36,538 nt of DNA from Pseudomonadota bacterium (GCA_021802655.1 JAJZRP010000019.1:1-36538); one strand, 5' to 3'; shown: positions 18,854 through 28,442, counted from the stretch's first letter. Notes: generated by a model not told the origin, from the letters alone. Translations and numbers: made by a program.

Positions 18854-19987
18854 ATGGCGATGTTTGCTCACGAGGACAGGCTCGGCGAAATTCATCAGAA
18901 TGTTTCACTCATCCGGAAAATCGATTCGATATACAGGACCCTGAAGACGTCTTTCCCCGTCGTCTCAAGGATATCCGCCGCCCTGTACGACCCGAAGAGC
19001 GATATTCTGAAAACGTTCGTGTGCAGCGGCGATGAAGCGAATCCGCTGGTGAACTATCAGGCGAAGCTTGCCGATGCCCCCTCCCTCGTTGAAATCCTGC
19101 AGAAGGGCCGCCCGCGCGTCGTCAACGACCTTGCCCTTTTCTCGGGGGGTGGGCATGAGCATACCCGGCGCATCGAGGAAGAAGGGCATGTGTCGAGCTA
19201 TACCATGCCGATGTACGTGCGCGGCGTGTTTTTCGGTTTCATCTTCTTCAATTCGCGGGAACGAGCGCCTTTTACCGAAGAAGTGCTGAGCCGGATCGAC
19301 CCCTTCGGACATCTGGTCGCGCTGACCATTATTTCCGATCTTTCGATCCTCCAGACATTGCTCGCCACCGTCAAGACCGCCAGGGACATGGCGCATTTGC
19401 GGGACGAGGAAACCGGCGCGCACCAGGACAGGATGTCGCGCTATGCCAGGTTGATTGCCAGGGAATTGGTTCGAGAATACGGTTTTACCGACGAATACAT
19501 CGAGAATATCTTCATTTTTGCCCCCTTGCACGATATAGGAAAAATGGGCGTTCCGGACCATATCTTGCTCAAGGCTGGGCGCCTCAATGAAGAGGAATAT
19601 GTCCAGATGAAATCCCATACCACCAAGGGCAGGCAGATCATAGACCAGATGGTCGAGAATTTCGAGCTGAATCATGTCAATTATGTCGGGATCATGCGCA
19701 ATATCGCCGAATTCCATCACGAGGCCATGGACGGCAGCGGGTATCCGATGGGGAAGAAGGGGGAGGAAATTCCCATCGAGGCCAGAATCGTGGCGGTTGC
19801 AGATATTTTCGATGCCCTTACCAGCAAGCGGCCCTACAAGGATCCCTGGAGCAACGACGAAGCCTTTGCCATGCTGCGTCAGTTGAGTGGAGTCAGGCTC
19901 GATCCGGCATGCGTGTCGGTTTTCATCGATTGCAGGGCGGAAATAGAGGAAATACAGCGCCAGTTCGCCGAGAACAGTTTCGGCTGA
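18854..19987 (+). CDS. GAF-HD-GYP cyclic-di-GMP phosphodiesterase-type protein
   Basis: 377 residues. The N-terminal half (about 10-170) looks like a GAF sensor (SRISAALYDPKSDILKTFV, then SYTMPMYVRGVFFGFIFFNS). The C-terminal half is an HD-GYP domain with the HDIGKMGVPDHIL metal motif (about residue 228) and the HHEAMDGSGYP motif (about 290), in which the GYP triad is intact. It is preceded by ETGAHQDRMSRYA, the usual lead-in. The family hydrolyses cyclic-di-GMP to GMP; activity here is inferred. The ribosome binding site is GGAGG eight bases before the ATG at 18854. It is the last gene of the plus-strand run and converges with the antiporter gene 7 nt away. Confidence 0.93.
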   Translation: MAMFAHEDRLGEIHQNVSLIRKIDSIYRTLKTSFPVVSRISAALYDPKSDILKTFVCSGDEANPLVNYQAKLADAPSLVEILQKGRPRVVNDLALFSGGGHEHTRRIEEEGHVSSYTMPMYVRGVFFGFIFFNSRERAPFTEEVLSRIDPFGHLVALTIISDLSILQTLLATVKTARDMAHLRDEETGAHQDRMSRYARLIARELVREYGFTDEYIENIFIFAPLHDIGKMGVPDHILLKAGRLNEEEYVQMKSHTTKGRQIIDQMVENFELNHVNYVGIMRNIAEFHHEAMDGSGYPMGKKGEEIPIEARIVAVADIFDALTSKRPYKDPWSNDEAFAMLRQLSGVRLDPACVSVFIDCRAEIEEIQRQFAENSFG

Positions 19988-19994
19988 CGCTTTT

Positions 19995-21209
19995 TCAGTG
20001 CTCCAGTTTCTGATCCGAACTGACTTCGCCGGCGCGCTTCAAGGCGAATTCGGTCAGGATGGGCCCGACGGTTTCGAGTATGGCGACCGAACCCAGGACG
20101 ATGGCGGAGAGCTCTCTGGCAAAGTCGGGGTACAGGTGGACGGTCTCTTCGGTGAGGCCGATCGCAAGCCCGGCCATGGGCACGAGCGTCAAGCCGAGAA
20201 GCGCGGACTGTCTGGTCGATAGCGGCGAAAAAGGAGTCAGGACGAGGAGTCCCGCTGTCTTTCCGATGAACCGGATGCCGACGAAAGCGAGCGCGGCCCA
20301 ACCCACCGAGGCGAGTTCCTTCAGATGGAGATTGGCGCCTGCGATGACGAAGAGCAGCACGAAAAATACTTCCCCGCCGTGGCCGAATTCGATTTCCATG
20401 AGATCATCCCGGGTGTCGAAGTTGCGTGCCATGATGCCGAGTGCGAGCAGGGTGAGGAGATTGGAGCAGTTGGCCAGCTTGGATAGCCCGATTGCGGAAA
20501 TGATCAGCCCGACGAGCAGGGCGAATTGCAGGTTTTCGTTCCTCCCCAGGAGGCGGGCGATTCTGATGCAGGCGTGGGCCAGCAGCCAGGCGAGGACGAG
20601 AGAGGCCAGGGCTTGGTAGAGGGGTTGCAGCAGGATCGTTGCCCAGTCTGCCTGCTGTTTGTAATGCAGGAAGGGGAGCAGCATCGTGTAGGTGAAAAAG
20701 GCGAGTACGTTGTTGATGGCGACATGGCTCAATGCGCGCCGGGTCACCGGGCCTTCGGCTTTGAATTCTCGCACCACGAGCAGGACCACGGCAGGGGATG
20801 AGGAAATCCCGATTGCGGCGGCGAGGGCGGCATGGAGCTTCCCGACATGGAAGAGCCCCAGCGTGAAAAAGATCAGGAAGAAGGAGAGCGAAGCCTCGGC
20901 AAGGCTGGAAAGAATCAGTATCCTGTCGCCGCGCAATGCCTTGAAATCGAGCTGCATGCCGAGCTGGAACAGGATGAGGCCGAGCGCGATGTCGGTGAAG
21001 AGTTTCGCATCGGCGAGCATGTTCGCATTGAGCAGGCCGAGCATGCCGGGTCCGAGAATGAGCCCGGTTGCGACGAATCCCGTGATCCTCGGCAGGAAGC
21101 TGGTGCGCCGGGCGAGCTCTCCACCTACGATGCCGACGAGCAAAATGGCGCCGAAAAGCAGAAAGTCGTTCCCCGTCAGGGGCCATTGGGGCAGGAAGCT
21201 GAATTGCAA
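19995..21209 (-). CDS. CPA2-family cation:proton antiporter (membrane domain only)
   Basis: 404 residues with about 12 hydrophobic segments. The sequence resembles the Kef/Na+-H+ exchanger (CPA2) family: the N-terminal GFVATGLILGPGMLGLLN and the glycine- and alanine-rich AAAIGISSSPAVVLLVVREF segments are typical. It lacks the C-terminal TrkA/RCK domain that regulates KefB/KefC, so it is a stand-alone exchanger. The start codon is probably TTG at 21209, since an in-frame TAG lies 12 codons upstream and no closer ATG is available. The exchanged ion cannot be determined from sequence. It diverges from htpG and converges on the HD-GYP gene. Confidence 0.85.
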   Translation of the reverse strand: MQFSFLPQWPLTGNDFLLFGAILLVGIVGGELARRTSFLPRITGFVATGLILGPGMLGLLNANMLADAKLFTDIALGLILFQLGMQLDFKALRGDRILILSSLAEASLSFFLIFFTLGLFHVGKLHAALAAAIGISSSPAVVLLVVREFKAEGPVTRRALSHVAINNVLAFFTYTMLLPFLHYKQQADWATILLQPLYQALASLVLAWLLAHACIRIARLLGRNENLQFALLVGLIISAIGLSKLANCSNLLTLLALGIMARNFDTRDDLMEIEFGHGGEVFFVLLFVIAGANLHLKELASVGWAALAFVGIRFIGKTAGLLVLTPFSPLSTRQSALLGLTLVPMAGLAIGLTEETVHLYPDFARELSAIVLGSVAILETVGPILTEFALKRAGEVSSDQKLEH

Positions 21210-21272
21210 TTGAATGGTCTCTGGAAGGCGATGCCATTCATTCTAGATTGGATTTGCCTGCTCTGGAAATAA

Positions 21273-21300
21273 CTTGAAATCCAGGCATCAGTCCCCAATT
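21273..21300 (+). promoter_or_regulatory. Sigma-32 (heat-shock) promoter of htpG
   Basis: CTTGAAA at 21273-21279, a 13-nt spacer, and CCCCAATT at 21293-21300. This closely matches the sigma-32 consensus CTTGAAA-N13/14-CCCCATNT. The htpG start is 36 nt past the -10 element. Confidence 0.75.
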
Positions 21301-21335
21301 GAACCCGCAGATATAACAGAACGGAGTCTTCAAAC

Positions 21336-23204
21336 ATGCAACAAGAATCGGTCAAGGAAACTTTGGGCTTTCAGACTGAGGTCAGGCAGTTGCTGAACCT
21401 CATGATCCATTCCCTGTACAGCAACAAGGAAATTTTCCTGAGGGAATTGATATCGAACGCATCGGATGCGACGGACAAGCTGAGGTTCGAGGCGCTCACC
21501 GACAGCGCGCTTTTCGAAAACGATTCCGACCTCAAGATACATCTTGCCTTCGACAAGGAGGCGAAAACCATCACGATTTCCGACAACGGGATCGGCATGT
21601 CGAGGCAGGAAGTGATCGACAATATCGGCACGATCGCCAAATCCGGCACCCGGGAATTTTTTGGCAAGCTCACCGGAGACCAGGCGAAGGATGCCAATCT
21701 CATCGGCCAGTTCGGGGTGGGATTCTATTCCGCATTCATCGTCGCCGACCGGGTGTCCCTCGTCACCCGCAGGGCCGGATTGACGCCGGAGCACGGGGTG
21801 AGATGGGAGTCGACAGGGGAAGGCGAATACACCCTGGAGACGGTCGAGAAGGCTTCCAGGGGAACCGAAATCACGCTCCACCTGCGCGAGGATGAGGAAT
21901 CGCTGCTGGATGCATGGCGCATCAAGTCCATCGTCAGGAAATATTCCGACCACATCCAGCTCCCCATCGTCCTGAAAGACGGGGAGGGCAAGGAGGAAAC
22001 CGTCAACCAGGCTTCAGCGCTTTGGGCGAGGCCGAAATCCGAGATCACTCAGGAGCAGTACGATGAATTCTACAAGCATGTCGGCCACGACAGCGAAGCG
22101 CCGCTCGCCCATGTGCATGCGAAGGTGGAAGGCAAGCAGGAATATACGCAACTGCTCTACATTCCCTCGCGTGCGCCGTTCGACCTTTTCGACCGCGAGC
22201 ATCGGCACGGCATCAAGCTTTACGTGCGCCGCGTGTTCATCATGGACGATGCCGATCAGTTGATGCCGCAGTATTTGAGATTCGTCAAAGGCGTGATCGA
22301 TTCGAACGACCTGCCGCTCAACGTTTCTCGGGAAATCCTGCAGGAGTCCAAAACCATCGAGGCGATCAGGTCGGGATGCGTCAAGAAGGTCTTGTCCATG
22401 ATCGAGGATCTCGAGAAGGATGCCGAGAAGTACGCCAAGTTCTGGAAGGAATTCGGCAAGGTGATGAAGGAAGGGGTGGGCGAAGATTTTGCCAATCGCG
22501 ACAAGATCGCAAAATTGCTGCGATTCGCTTCCACCCGTCTGGATACCGACGAGGAATCCGTTTCGCTTTCCGACTATGTCTCGAGAATGAAGGAAGGACA
22601 GGAAAAGATCTATTTCGTGACAGCCGACACTTTTGCTGCAGCGAAGAACAGCCCGCATCTTGAAATCTTCAGGAAGAAGGGCATAGAAGTGCTGCTGCTC
22701 TCCGACCGGGTGGACGAATGGCTGGTATCGAACCTGCACGAATTCGAAGGCAAACCCCTGCAGTCGGTTGCCAAGGGAGGGCTCGACCTCGGGCAACTGG
22801 AGGACGAGGAAGAGAAGAAGGAGCAGGAAAAGGAGAGCGGCGAATACAAGGAACTCGTGGAGAAAATCAAGACGGTACTGGAAGAGAAGGTCAAGGATGT
22901 GCGCGTCACCCTGCGCCTCACCGAGTCACCTGCCTGCCTCGTCGCAGACCAGTACGACATGGGAATGAATCTCGAGCGCCTGCTGAAATCCGCTGGACAG
23001 AAGGTGCCGACGACCAAGCCCATACTCGAGATCAACCCCCATCATCCCATCGTCCAAAGCCTCAAATACGAGGAAGAACGGTTTTCGGACTGGAGCCATA
23101 TCCTGTTCGATCAGGCCCTACTCTCCGAGGGCGGGCAACTCGAGGATCCTGCCGGTTTCGTCAAGCGCCTCAACGGCCTGATGCTGGCCCTGTCCGGAAA
23201 ATAA
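21336..23204 (+). CDS. htpG: Molecular chaperone HtpG (Hsp90)
   Basis: 622 residues, typical for bacterial Hsp90. The N-terminal ATPase domain has [34 protein letters not shown] and [17 protein letters not shown]. The middle domain continues with [17 protein letters not shown] and [14 protein letters not shown], where the arginine of the catalytic loop is visible. The C-terminal dimerisation domain ends the protein. GGAG lies eight bases before the ATG. A near-consensus sigma-32 heat-shock promoter at 21273-21300 and a hairpin terminator just after the stop show a single-gene heat-shock transcript. Confidence 0.97.
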   Translation: MQQESVKETLGFQTEVRQLLNLMIHSLYSNKEIFLRELISNASDATDKLRFEALTDSALFENDSDLKIHLAFDKEAKTITISDNGIGMSRQEVIDNIGTIAKSGTREFFGKLTGDQAKDANLIGQFGVGFYSAFIVADRVSLVTRRAGLTPEHGVRWESTGEGEYTLETVEKASRGTEITLHLREDEESLLDAWRIKSIVRKYSDHIQLPIVLKDGEGKEETVNQASALWARPKSEITQEQYDEFYKHVGHDSEAPLAHVHAKVEGKQEYTQLLYIPSRAPFDLFDREHRHGIKLYVRRVFIMDDADQLMPQYLRFVKGVIDSNDLPLNVSREILQESKTIEAIRSGCVKKVLSMIEDLEKDAEKYAKFWKEFGKVMKEGVGEDFANRDKIAKLLRFASTRLDTDEESVSLSDYVSRMKEGQEKIYFVTADTFAAAKNSPHLEIFRKKGIEVLLLSDRVDEWLVSNLHEFEGKPLQSVAKGGLDLGQLEDEEEKKEQEKESGEYKELVEKIKTVLEEKVKDVRVTLRLTESPACLVADQYDMGMNLERLLKSAGQKVPTTKPILEINPHHPIVQSLKYEEERFSDWSHILFDQALLSEGGQLEDPAGFVKRLNGLMLALSGK

Positions 23205-23209
23205 GATGC

Positions 23210-23235
23210 GGGGTGTGCGCTTGCACACCCCATTT
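23210..23235 (+). terminator. Intrinsic terminator after htpG
   Basis: A 9-bp perfect stem, GGGGTGTGC at 23210-23218 and GCACACCCC at 23223-23231, with a 4-nt loop, 5 nt after the htpG stop codon. The following bases are ATTTT, a short U run. It could also serve convergently, since the 65-residue gene ends at 23241 on the other strand. Confidence 0.7.
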
Positions 23236-23240
23236 TGCTG

Positions 23241-23438
23241 CTATCTTTCTGATCTGGTTTTCGCTCTTTCCAGCTCGGAAAGTTCCTCTGCTTCCCCGGC
23301 CTTCGGTCCGGTTGCGACCATCACGATCATCGCGATGAATAGGATGATGCCGATGAAAAGATGATCGGCCACGGTGACGACCGTGCCGGCGAAGATGAGA
23401 ACGAGGAGGAAGGCAATTTTTGCGAATTTCCTGATCAT
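23241..23438 (-). CDS. Small two-helix membrane protein
   Basis: 65 residues with two hydrophobic segments (IAFLLVLIFAGTVVTVA and HLFIGIILFIAMIVMVA) and a charged, glutamate- and arginine-rich tail. I do not recognise the family. It starts 11 nt after the stop of the RND permease on the same strand, so it is probably cotranscribed with it and could be a small accessory subunit, as AcrZ is for AcrB in enterobacteria (comparison only; no sequence similarity claimed). No clear Shine-Dalgarno precedes the ATG, so translation could be coupled to the permease gene. Confidence 0.6.
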   Translation of the reverse strand: MIRKFAKIAFLLVLIFAGTVVTVADHLFIGIILFIAMIVMVATGPKAGEAEELSELERAKTRSER

Positions 23439-23449
23439 GGTGGCATGGT

Positions 23450-26400
23450 TCAGCCGGGCCGCCTTACCCTGAACCAGCAGCAGTAAAGGGCGGGAAGGAA
23501 AAGCAGGGTGAGCAGGGTTGCGACCAGGAGACCGCCCATGATGACGACCGCCATCGGTCCCCAGAAGCTGTTCTGCGCAAGGGGAATCATTGCGAGTATC
23601 GCGCTTGATGCAGTGAGCAGGATGGGCCTCGAGCGCCTGACTGTCGATTCCACGACAGCATCCCAGAGGGCGAGTCCTTCCGACAGATCCTGCTCTATCT
23701 GGTCGACCAGGATTACGGAATTTCGCATGATCATCCCGGCAAGCGAGATCATGCCGAGCATCGAGACGAAGCCGAACGGGACGTGGAACAAGAGGAGGGA
23801 GGAAGTGACGCCGATGATGCCGAGCGGCGCCGTCAGGAGGACGATGACGGCCAGATGGAATCGTTTCAACTGGAGCATGAGCAGGGTGATGATGAGGAGG
23901 GCCGTGACGGGCAGGACCGCCATGATCGATTCCTGGGCCTTCCCGCTGTCCTCCGCTGCGCCTCCGATTTCTATTTTATAGCCTTCCGGAAGCTTGATGG
24001 CGGAGAGCCGGCTTTCGATTTGTGCATTCACGTACTGGGCCTGAATTCCGTCGGGAACGTCCGCCCGCACTGTCGCCACAGGAAGTCCGTTCTTGTGCCA
24101 GAGAATGCCTTCCTCGACGTCGTCGTTGATCGTTGCGATTTTTTCCAATGGTACGAAGCTGCCGTCGTCCGCATGGACTTTCATCCGGCCGGGATAATCG
24201 ATGTCGCCGCGTTCCGCCTTGTCGGCGCGCATGACGATGCCGATGCTCCTGTCGCTTTCCCGGTAATGGCTGACCGTGATGCCGCTGGAGAGGATACGGA
24301 GCTGGTTAGAGAGATCATGAATGCCGAACTGTCTCGCCCTGGCCTGATCCACCTCGATGTCGTAGATTCGGGTGTTTTCCCCGGAATCGAAGCTGACGTT
24401 CCTGGTGTGGCCGTTTTCTTTCAGGATTTTTGCGATTTCTCCGGCGATCTGCCTCAGCTTGTAGATATTCTCGCCTGTCACCCGGTACTGGATGGGGTAA
24501 CCGACGGGCGGGCCGTTTTCCAGCCTCGAAATTCGGATGCCGTACTCCGGATAGGCCGAAGCGAATGCCGTGCGCAAATGCTGCAGGACCTTTTCGCGCA
24601 TCGCGATGTCGGTCGTCGTGACCACGATCTGGGCGTAATTCGGGGAGGGTAGCCCGAGATCGAGGGGAAGGTAGAAGCGCGGCGTATTGCCGCCCACATA
24701 GCTTGCGAAATCGGCCACCCCTTTTTCCTGGCTGATGCGGTTTTCAAGATCCTTGACGACTTTTTCCGTTGCCGAGAAGGTCATCCCTTCGGGAAGCCAG
24801 ATGTCCGCCAGGAGTTCGGTGCGTTCGGACGGCGGAAAGAATTCCTGCTCGACCCTGGAAAATCCCAGTACCGAAAGCAGGAATGCGGACAATGTTGCGG
24901 CGACGACAATCCAGCGGCGATCCAGGCACCAGATGACGACCTTTCTGAAAATGGCGTAAAAGCCCTTTTCGTAGAAATCGTCCTGCGGGGTATGGACATG
25001 ACTCTCTTCGAGCAGTCTGTAGCCGAGATAGGGGGTGAAGATTACGGCGACCAGCCATGAGACGAGCAGCGCCAGAGTGACGACGATGCAGAGCGAGAAG
25101 GTGTATTCGCCGGCTGAGGATTTTGCGAGGCCCACGGGGAGGAAGGCTGCTGCCGTGATGAGGGTTCCGGTGAGCATGGGAAATGCCGTGCTCTTGTAGG
25201 CGAAAGTCGCGGCTCTGGCCTTTCCCCATCCTTCCTCTATTTTCACTTTCATCATTTCCACTGCGATCATCGCGTCGTCGACCAGAAGCCCGAGAGCGAT
25301 GATGAGTGCGCCGAGAGAGACGCGCTGCAGGTCGATGCCGAACAGCTTCATGAGCAGGAATGTGCCTGCCAGCACGATGGGGACGGAAAATGCAACCACC
25401 AGGCCGGCCCTCGTTTTCAGGCTGAGAAATCCCACTGCGAGCACGATGAAGAGGGCTTCGAACAGGGATTTCATGAACTGGCCGATCGATTTTTCGACCA
25501 CCTCGGGCTGGTTCGCGACGCGGCGTACTTCGATTCCGGGGGGGAGGCGGGATTGAATCCTGTCCATCACCCGATCGACAGAGCGGCCTGCTTCGATGGC
25601 ATTGGCGTTTTGCGTCATCGAAATGGCGAGCCCCACCGCCTCCTGTCCGTCGAAGCGCATCTTGAAGGTCTGCGGATCGACATAGCCCCTGTAGACATGG
25701 CTGATATCCCCAAGCCTGTAGGTTTTGCCTTCCGTGTGAATTTCGAGATTCTGTATCGACTGCAGAGAATCGAAGTCCCCGCTCACGCGCATGCGCACCG
25801 TGTTGAAATCCGTGACGATCTTGCCGGAAGGGAGCATGGCGTTGCGATTTTTCAGAAGCGATGCAAGTGCCAGCGGGTCGATGCCGAGTTCGGCAAGCTT
25901 CTGGTTCGAAAATTCGATATAGATCTTCTCGTCCTGGACCCCGATCAGGCTGATTTTGCCGACATGCTCGGTCCCGAGAAGCGCCTGTCTTGCAATGCCG
26001 GCCTGTTTTGCCAGTTCGGCATTGTCCGAATTTTTCGAAGTGAAGGCGTAGATCAGGCCGAAAGTCTCCCCGAACCTGTCGTTGATGACGGGGCCTATCA
26101 TGTTTCCAGGCAGGGAAGGGCGAAGATCGGCAAGCTCGTTGCGTACATCGTTCCAGGTGCGCTGCAGTTCGGAGGGCGGTATCGAATCCTTGAGCGTGAC
26201 GTAAATCACGGCTTCCCCGGGTTTGGAAGAGCTTCCCATATTGCCCAGCCATGGGGTTTCCTGAAGCTTGTGCTCGATCTTGTCCGTGATCTGGCTCTCC
26301 ATTTCGTGCGCGGTTGCACCGGGCCAGCGCACTTCGATGGTCATGTCCTTGAAGGTGAAGTCGGGATCTTCCTTGCGGGGGAGCTGAGTGTAGGCATAGA

Positions 26401-26485
26401 AGCCGGATATCAGAAGGGCGACGAGAAAATACAGCACAAGCGTCTTCTGCCTGAGTGCCCATTCCGATAGGTTGAATTGGCTCAT
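23450..26485 (-). CDS. RND-family efflux transporter permease subunit
   Basis: 1011 residues in the AcrB/MexB-like (HAE-1) layout: a short cytoplasmic start, TM1, a large periplasmic loop, five TM segments, a second loop and six TM segments. The proton-relay helix carries the adjacent aspartates in ALGLLVDDAMIAVEMM. The pore and porter regions are of full length. The start is the ATG at 26485; no strong ribosome binding site is visible. The usual membrane fusion protein and TolC-type genes are not adjacent on either side: upstream is hisC and downstream a 65-residue membrane protein. The substrate cannot be deduced; being in the AcrB-like class favours drugs or other organic compounds over metals. 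Confidence 0.93.
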   Translation of the reverse strand: MSQFNLSEWALRQKTLVLYFLVALLISGFYAYTQLPRKEDPDFTFKDMTIEVRWPGATAHEMESQITDKIEHKLQETPWLGNMGSSSKPGEAVIYVTLKDSIPPSELQRTWNDVRNELADLRPSLPGNMIGPVINDRFGETFGLIYAFTSKNSDNAELAKQAGIARQALLGTEHVGKISLIGVQDEKIYIEFSNQKLAELGIDPLALASLLKNRNAMLPSGKIVTDFNTVRMRVSGDFDSLQSIQNLEIHTEGKTYRLGDISHVYRGYVDPQTFKMRFDGQEAVGLAISMTQNANAIEAGRSVDRVMDRIQSRLPPGIEVRRVANQPEVVEKSIGQFMKSLFEALFIVLAVGFLSLKTRAGLVVAFSVPIVLAGTFLLMKLFGIDLQRVSLGALIIALGLLVDDAMIAVEMMKVKIEEGWGKARAATFAYKSTAFPMLTGTLITAAAFLPVGLAKSSAGEYTFSLCIVVTLALLVSWLVAVIFTPYLGYRLLEESHVHTPQDDFYEKGFYAIFRKVVIWCLDRRWIVVAATLSAFLLSVLGFSRVEQEFFPPSERTELLADIWLPEGMTFSATEKVVKDLENRISQEKGVADFASYVGGNTPRFYLPLDLGLPSPNYAQIVVTTTDIAMREKVLQHLRTAFASAYPEYGIRISRLENGPPVGYPIQYRVTGENIYKLRQIAGEIAKILKENGHTRNVSFDSGENTRIYDIEVDQARARQFGIHDLSNQLRILSSGITVSHYRESDRSIGIVMRADKAERGDIDYPGRMKVHADDGSFVPLEKIATINDDVEEGILWHKNGLPVATVRADVPDGIQAQYVNAQIESRLSAIKLPEGYKIEIGGAAEDSGKAQESIMAVLPVTALLIITLLMLQLKRFHLAVIVLLTAPLGIIGVTSSLLLFHVPFGFVSMLGMISLAGMIMRNSVILVDQIEQDLSEGLALWDAVVESTVRRSRPILLTASSAILAMIPLAQNSFWGPMAVVIMGGLLVATLLTLLFLPALYCCWFRVRRPG

Positions 26486-26530
26486 TTTTTAACGCGTTCT
26501 ATGCCATTGAGTTTTCATTATAAGCCACGA

Positions 26531-27592
26531 TCATCGGGACAGGATTTCGCCCAGAGATGCGAGAAGCGCGCTGCATGCTTCATCCGTTCCCACGGTGATG
26601 CGCAGGAACTGGTCTATTCTGGGCTGTCTGAAATGGCGAACGATGATGCGATTTTCCCTCAAGTTCGATGCGATGAGCGCAGCATCCCATTCCGGGTGCC
26701 TCGCAAAAACGAAGTTTGCCATGGAAGGCAGGACGAAAAAGCCGAGCTTCTCGAGTCCCTTGACCAGCTTTGCGCGGCTCGATATCACGGTCCGGCAGGT
26801 ATGTTCGAAATAATCCCTGTCCTCGAATGCGGCGACAGCGCCGGAAATTGCAAGGCGTCCCAGAGGATAGGAATTGAAGCTGTTTTTGAGACGCTCCAGA
26901 GCCTCGATCAGCTCGGGATTTCCCACTGCGAAGCCGACCCTGAGTCCTGCGAGGGAACGGGATTTCGAAAGCGTCTGAATCACCAGCAGGTTCGGATAGC
27001 GTTGTGCCAAGGAAACGACGGAATCTCCTCCGAAATCGATATAGGCTTCATCCACGACAACGACCGAATCCGGATTGGCTTCGACAATTCTTTCGATCGC
27101 CGCGAATTCGAGCAGGCGGCCTGTCGGCGCATTCGGGTTGGGAAAAATGATGCCGCCGTTGGGCCTGAAATAATCTTCGAAATTTATCGAGAAATTCTCG
27201 TCCAAAGGCACAGTCTCGAAAGCGATGTCATAGAGCCTGGCGTAGACGGGATAGAAACTGTAAGTCACGTCGGGAAAAAGAATGGGTTTTTCATGCTTGA
27301 GAAGCGCATGAAATACATGAGCGAGGACTTCGTCCGAGCCGTTGCCGACGAAAACCGAGCCCGGACCGATATGGTAAAAATCTGCAATCGCCGCCTTGAG
27401 GCGTTCCCCGTTGGGGTCGGGATAGAGCCTGAGGCCCGGCCCTGCTTCGAGTTTCAGGGCTTCGATCACCCTGGGGGAGGGTGGGTAGGGGTTCTCGTTG
27501 GTGTTCAGCTTGATCAGATTGTCGATCTTGGGCTGCTCCCCGGGAACGTAGGGGGTCAGGCTGGTTACGACATCGCTCCAGTATCGGCTCAT
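26531..27592 (-). CDS. hisC: Histidinol-phosphate aminotransferase
   Basis: 353 residues. This PLP enzyme transaminates imidazole acetol phosphate in histidine synthesis. Seen in the sequence: the [20 protein letters not shown] opening with the N-terminal substrate loop, [27 protein letters not shown], and K210 in [13 protein letters not shown], the Schiff-base lysine. The ATG at 27592 gives the family-typical start MSRYWSD; a TTG at 27610 is the other option. Neither has a clear Shine-Dalgarno. It is separate from any other his gene here, as is common for a hisC outside the main his operon. The RND gene follows 45 nt after the stop on the same strand. Confidence 0.93.
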   Translation of the reverse strand: MSRYWSDVVTSLTPYVPGEQPKIDNLIKLNTNENPYPPSPRVIEALKLEAGPGLRLYPDPNGERLKAAIADFYHIGPGSVFVGNGSDEVLAHVFHALLKHEKPILFPDVTYSFYPVYARLYDIAFETVPLDENFSINFEDYFRPNGGIIFPNPNAPTGRLLEFAAIERIVEANPDSVVVVDEAYIDFGGDSVVSLAQRYPNLLVIQTLSKSRSLAGLRVGFAVGNPELIEALERLKNSFNSYPLGRLAISGAVAAFEDRDYFEHTCRTVISSRAKLVKGLEKLGFFVLPSMANFVFARHPEWDAALIASNLRENRIIVRHFRQPRIDQFLRITVGTDEACSALLASLGEILSR

Positions 27593-27624
27593 TTTTTTCG
27601 ATTCGCGCAAAAAAAATAGCTATT

Positions 27625-28014
27625 CTAACTTATCTTGCGCCATACGCTGGCGAGCCAGGGTTGCTGCTCGAAAGGCAGGTTGGCGGGGCGGTAATAATGA
27701 TCGAGCTTCAGAAAGTCCTGGTTCCAGACTTCGCAGCCGCTATAGTCGAGGGCCATCCGGGCAAAATTCGCGCAGCCTTCGAGCCCTATGGCGAGGTGCC
27801 CCATTTTCGAGAAAGTCCCGAGATCCCGCCCCGGTCCGCAGCCGAAGTCGAGGATCGAAAATGGCGGGTTGCCGGGAATATGCTTCAGCAGCGCATCGAT
27901 GTTCTGGCTGACGTCATGATCCTTCGTACCCTCGAAGAAATCCCGTGCACGAGAAGCATAGCGTTCCAGCGTGGCGGACGAGATATTTTCGAGATCGCAA
28001 GGGCCGAGCTTCAT
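27625..28014 (-). pseudogene. Class I SAM-dependent methyltransferase with an internal in-frame deletion
   Basis: 129 residues. The N-terminal 100 residues are an ordinary methyltransferase start: RDFFEGTKDHDVSQNI, then motif I DFGCGPGRDL (56-65), motif II around GLEGCANF and EVWNQDFLKLD. Then, at about residue 105/106, it jumps directly to HYYRPANLPFEQQPWLASVW, which I recognise as the extreme C-terminus of this family (normally about 200 residues). The middle, with motifs IV to VI, is missing while the reading frame is kept. It could be a degraded gene or a functional short form; I favour loss of function because the lost part contains half of the SAM-binding fold. It lies directly upstream of hisC. 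Confidence 0.6.
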
Positions 28015-28072
28015 TGACCGGAGAATGGTTTCGACGGATCATTCTAGCCCGTTTCCTGCCGTCAAGGAATCC

Positions 28073-28378
28073 TTACATCATGGACATGCCGGCGAAGGCG
28101 ATGTTGAATCCCATCCAGACTGCCAATGTGATGCTCCAGGTGGTTTTTCTGTCCCGGATCATGTTGAACCTGTTTTGCGACCAGGTGAAGGCATAGCCGC
28201 AGACGGCTCCAAACAGCAGGCCCCAGATGAAATGCTGGGTTCTCATCCCCCACAGAACTCCTGTCGTTATGGCTTCATGGGGAGTGACCGGGGAGAAAAG
28301 GCCGGCACAAGCACCGAAAGCCAGCCATCTGACCATGTAATAGGATAGATCCTTCTTCAAATGAGCATTGATCTGCAT
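28073..28378 (-). CDS. Small membrane protein of unknown function (downstream of terminator)
   Basis: 101 residues with three hydrophobic segments: about 18-44 (RWLAFGACAGLFSP then ITTGVLWGM), 50-66 (FIWGLLFGAVCGYAF) and 79-100 (WSITLAVWMGFNIAFAGM). The first 15 residues and the inter-helix loops are polar, with HLKKDLSYYMVRW at the start. I do not recognise the family. The ribosome binding site is strong (AAGGAG, seven bases before the ATG). It lies 64 nt downstream of a 93-residue membrane gene on the same strand, with a strong terminator in the gap, and together they face away from the hydrogenase operon. They could be a membrane module linked to H2 or respiratory metabolism, but nothing in the sequence proves it. 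Confidence 0.7.
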   Translation of the reverse strand: MQINAHLKKDLSYYMVRWLAFGACAGLFSPVTPHEAITTGVLWGMRTQHFIWGLLFGAVCGYAFTWSQNRFNMIRDRKTTWSITLAVWMGFNIAFAGMSMM

Positions 28379-28401
28379 GACGAGGCTCCTTTTTCGATGA
28401 C

Positions 28402-28430
28402 CGAAAAAGGTCCGGTTTCCACCGGACCTT
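28402..28430 (-). terminator. Intrinsic terminator or attenuator between the two small membrane genes
   Basis: A perfect 10-bp stem (AAGGTCCGGT at 28407-28416 and its complement at 28421-28430) with a 4-nt loop, followed on the minus strand by five Ts. It lies 12 nt after the stop of the 93-residue gene and before the AAGGAG site of the 101-residue gene. Confidence 0.75.
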
Positions 28431-28442
28431 CGCTGCGCTGCC

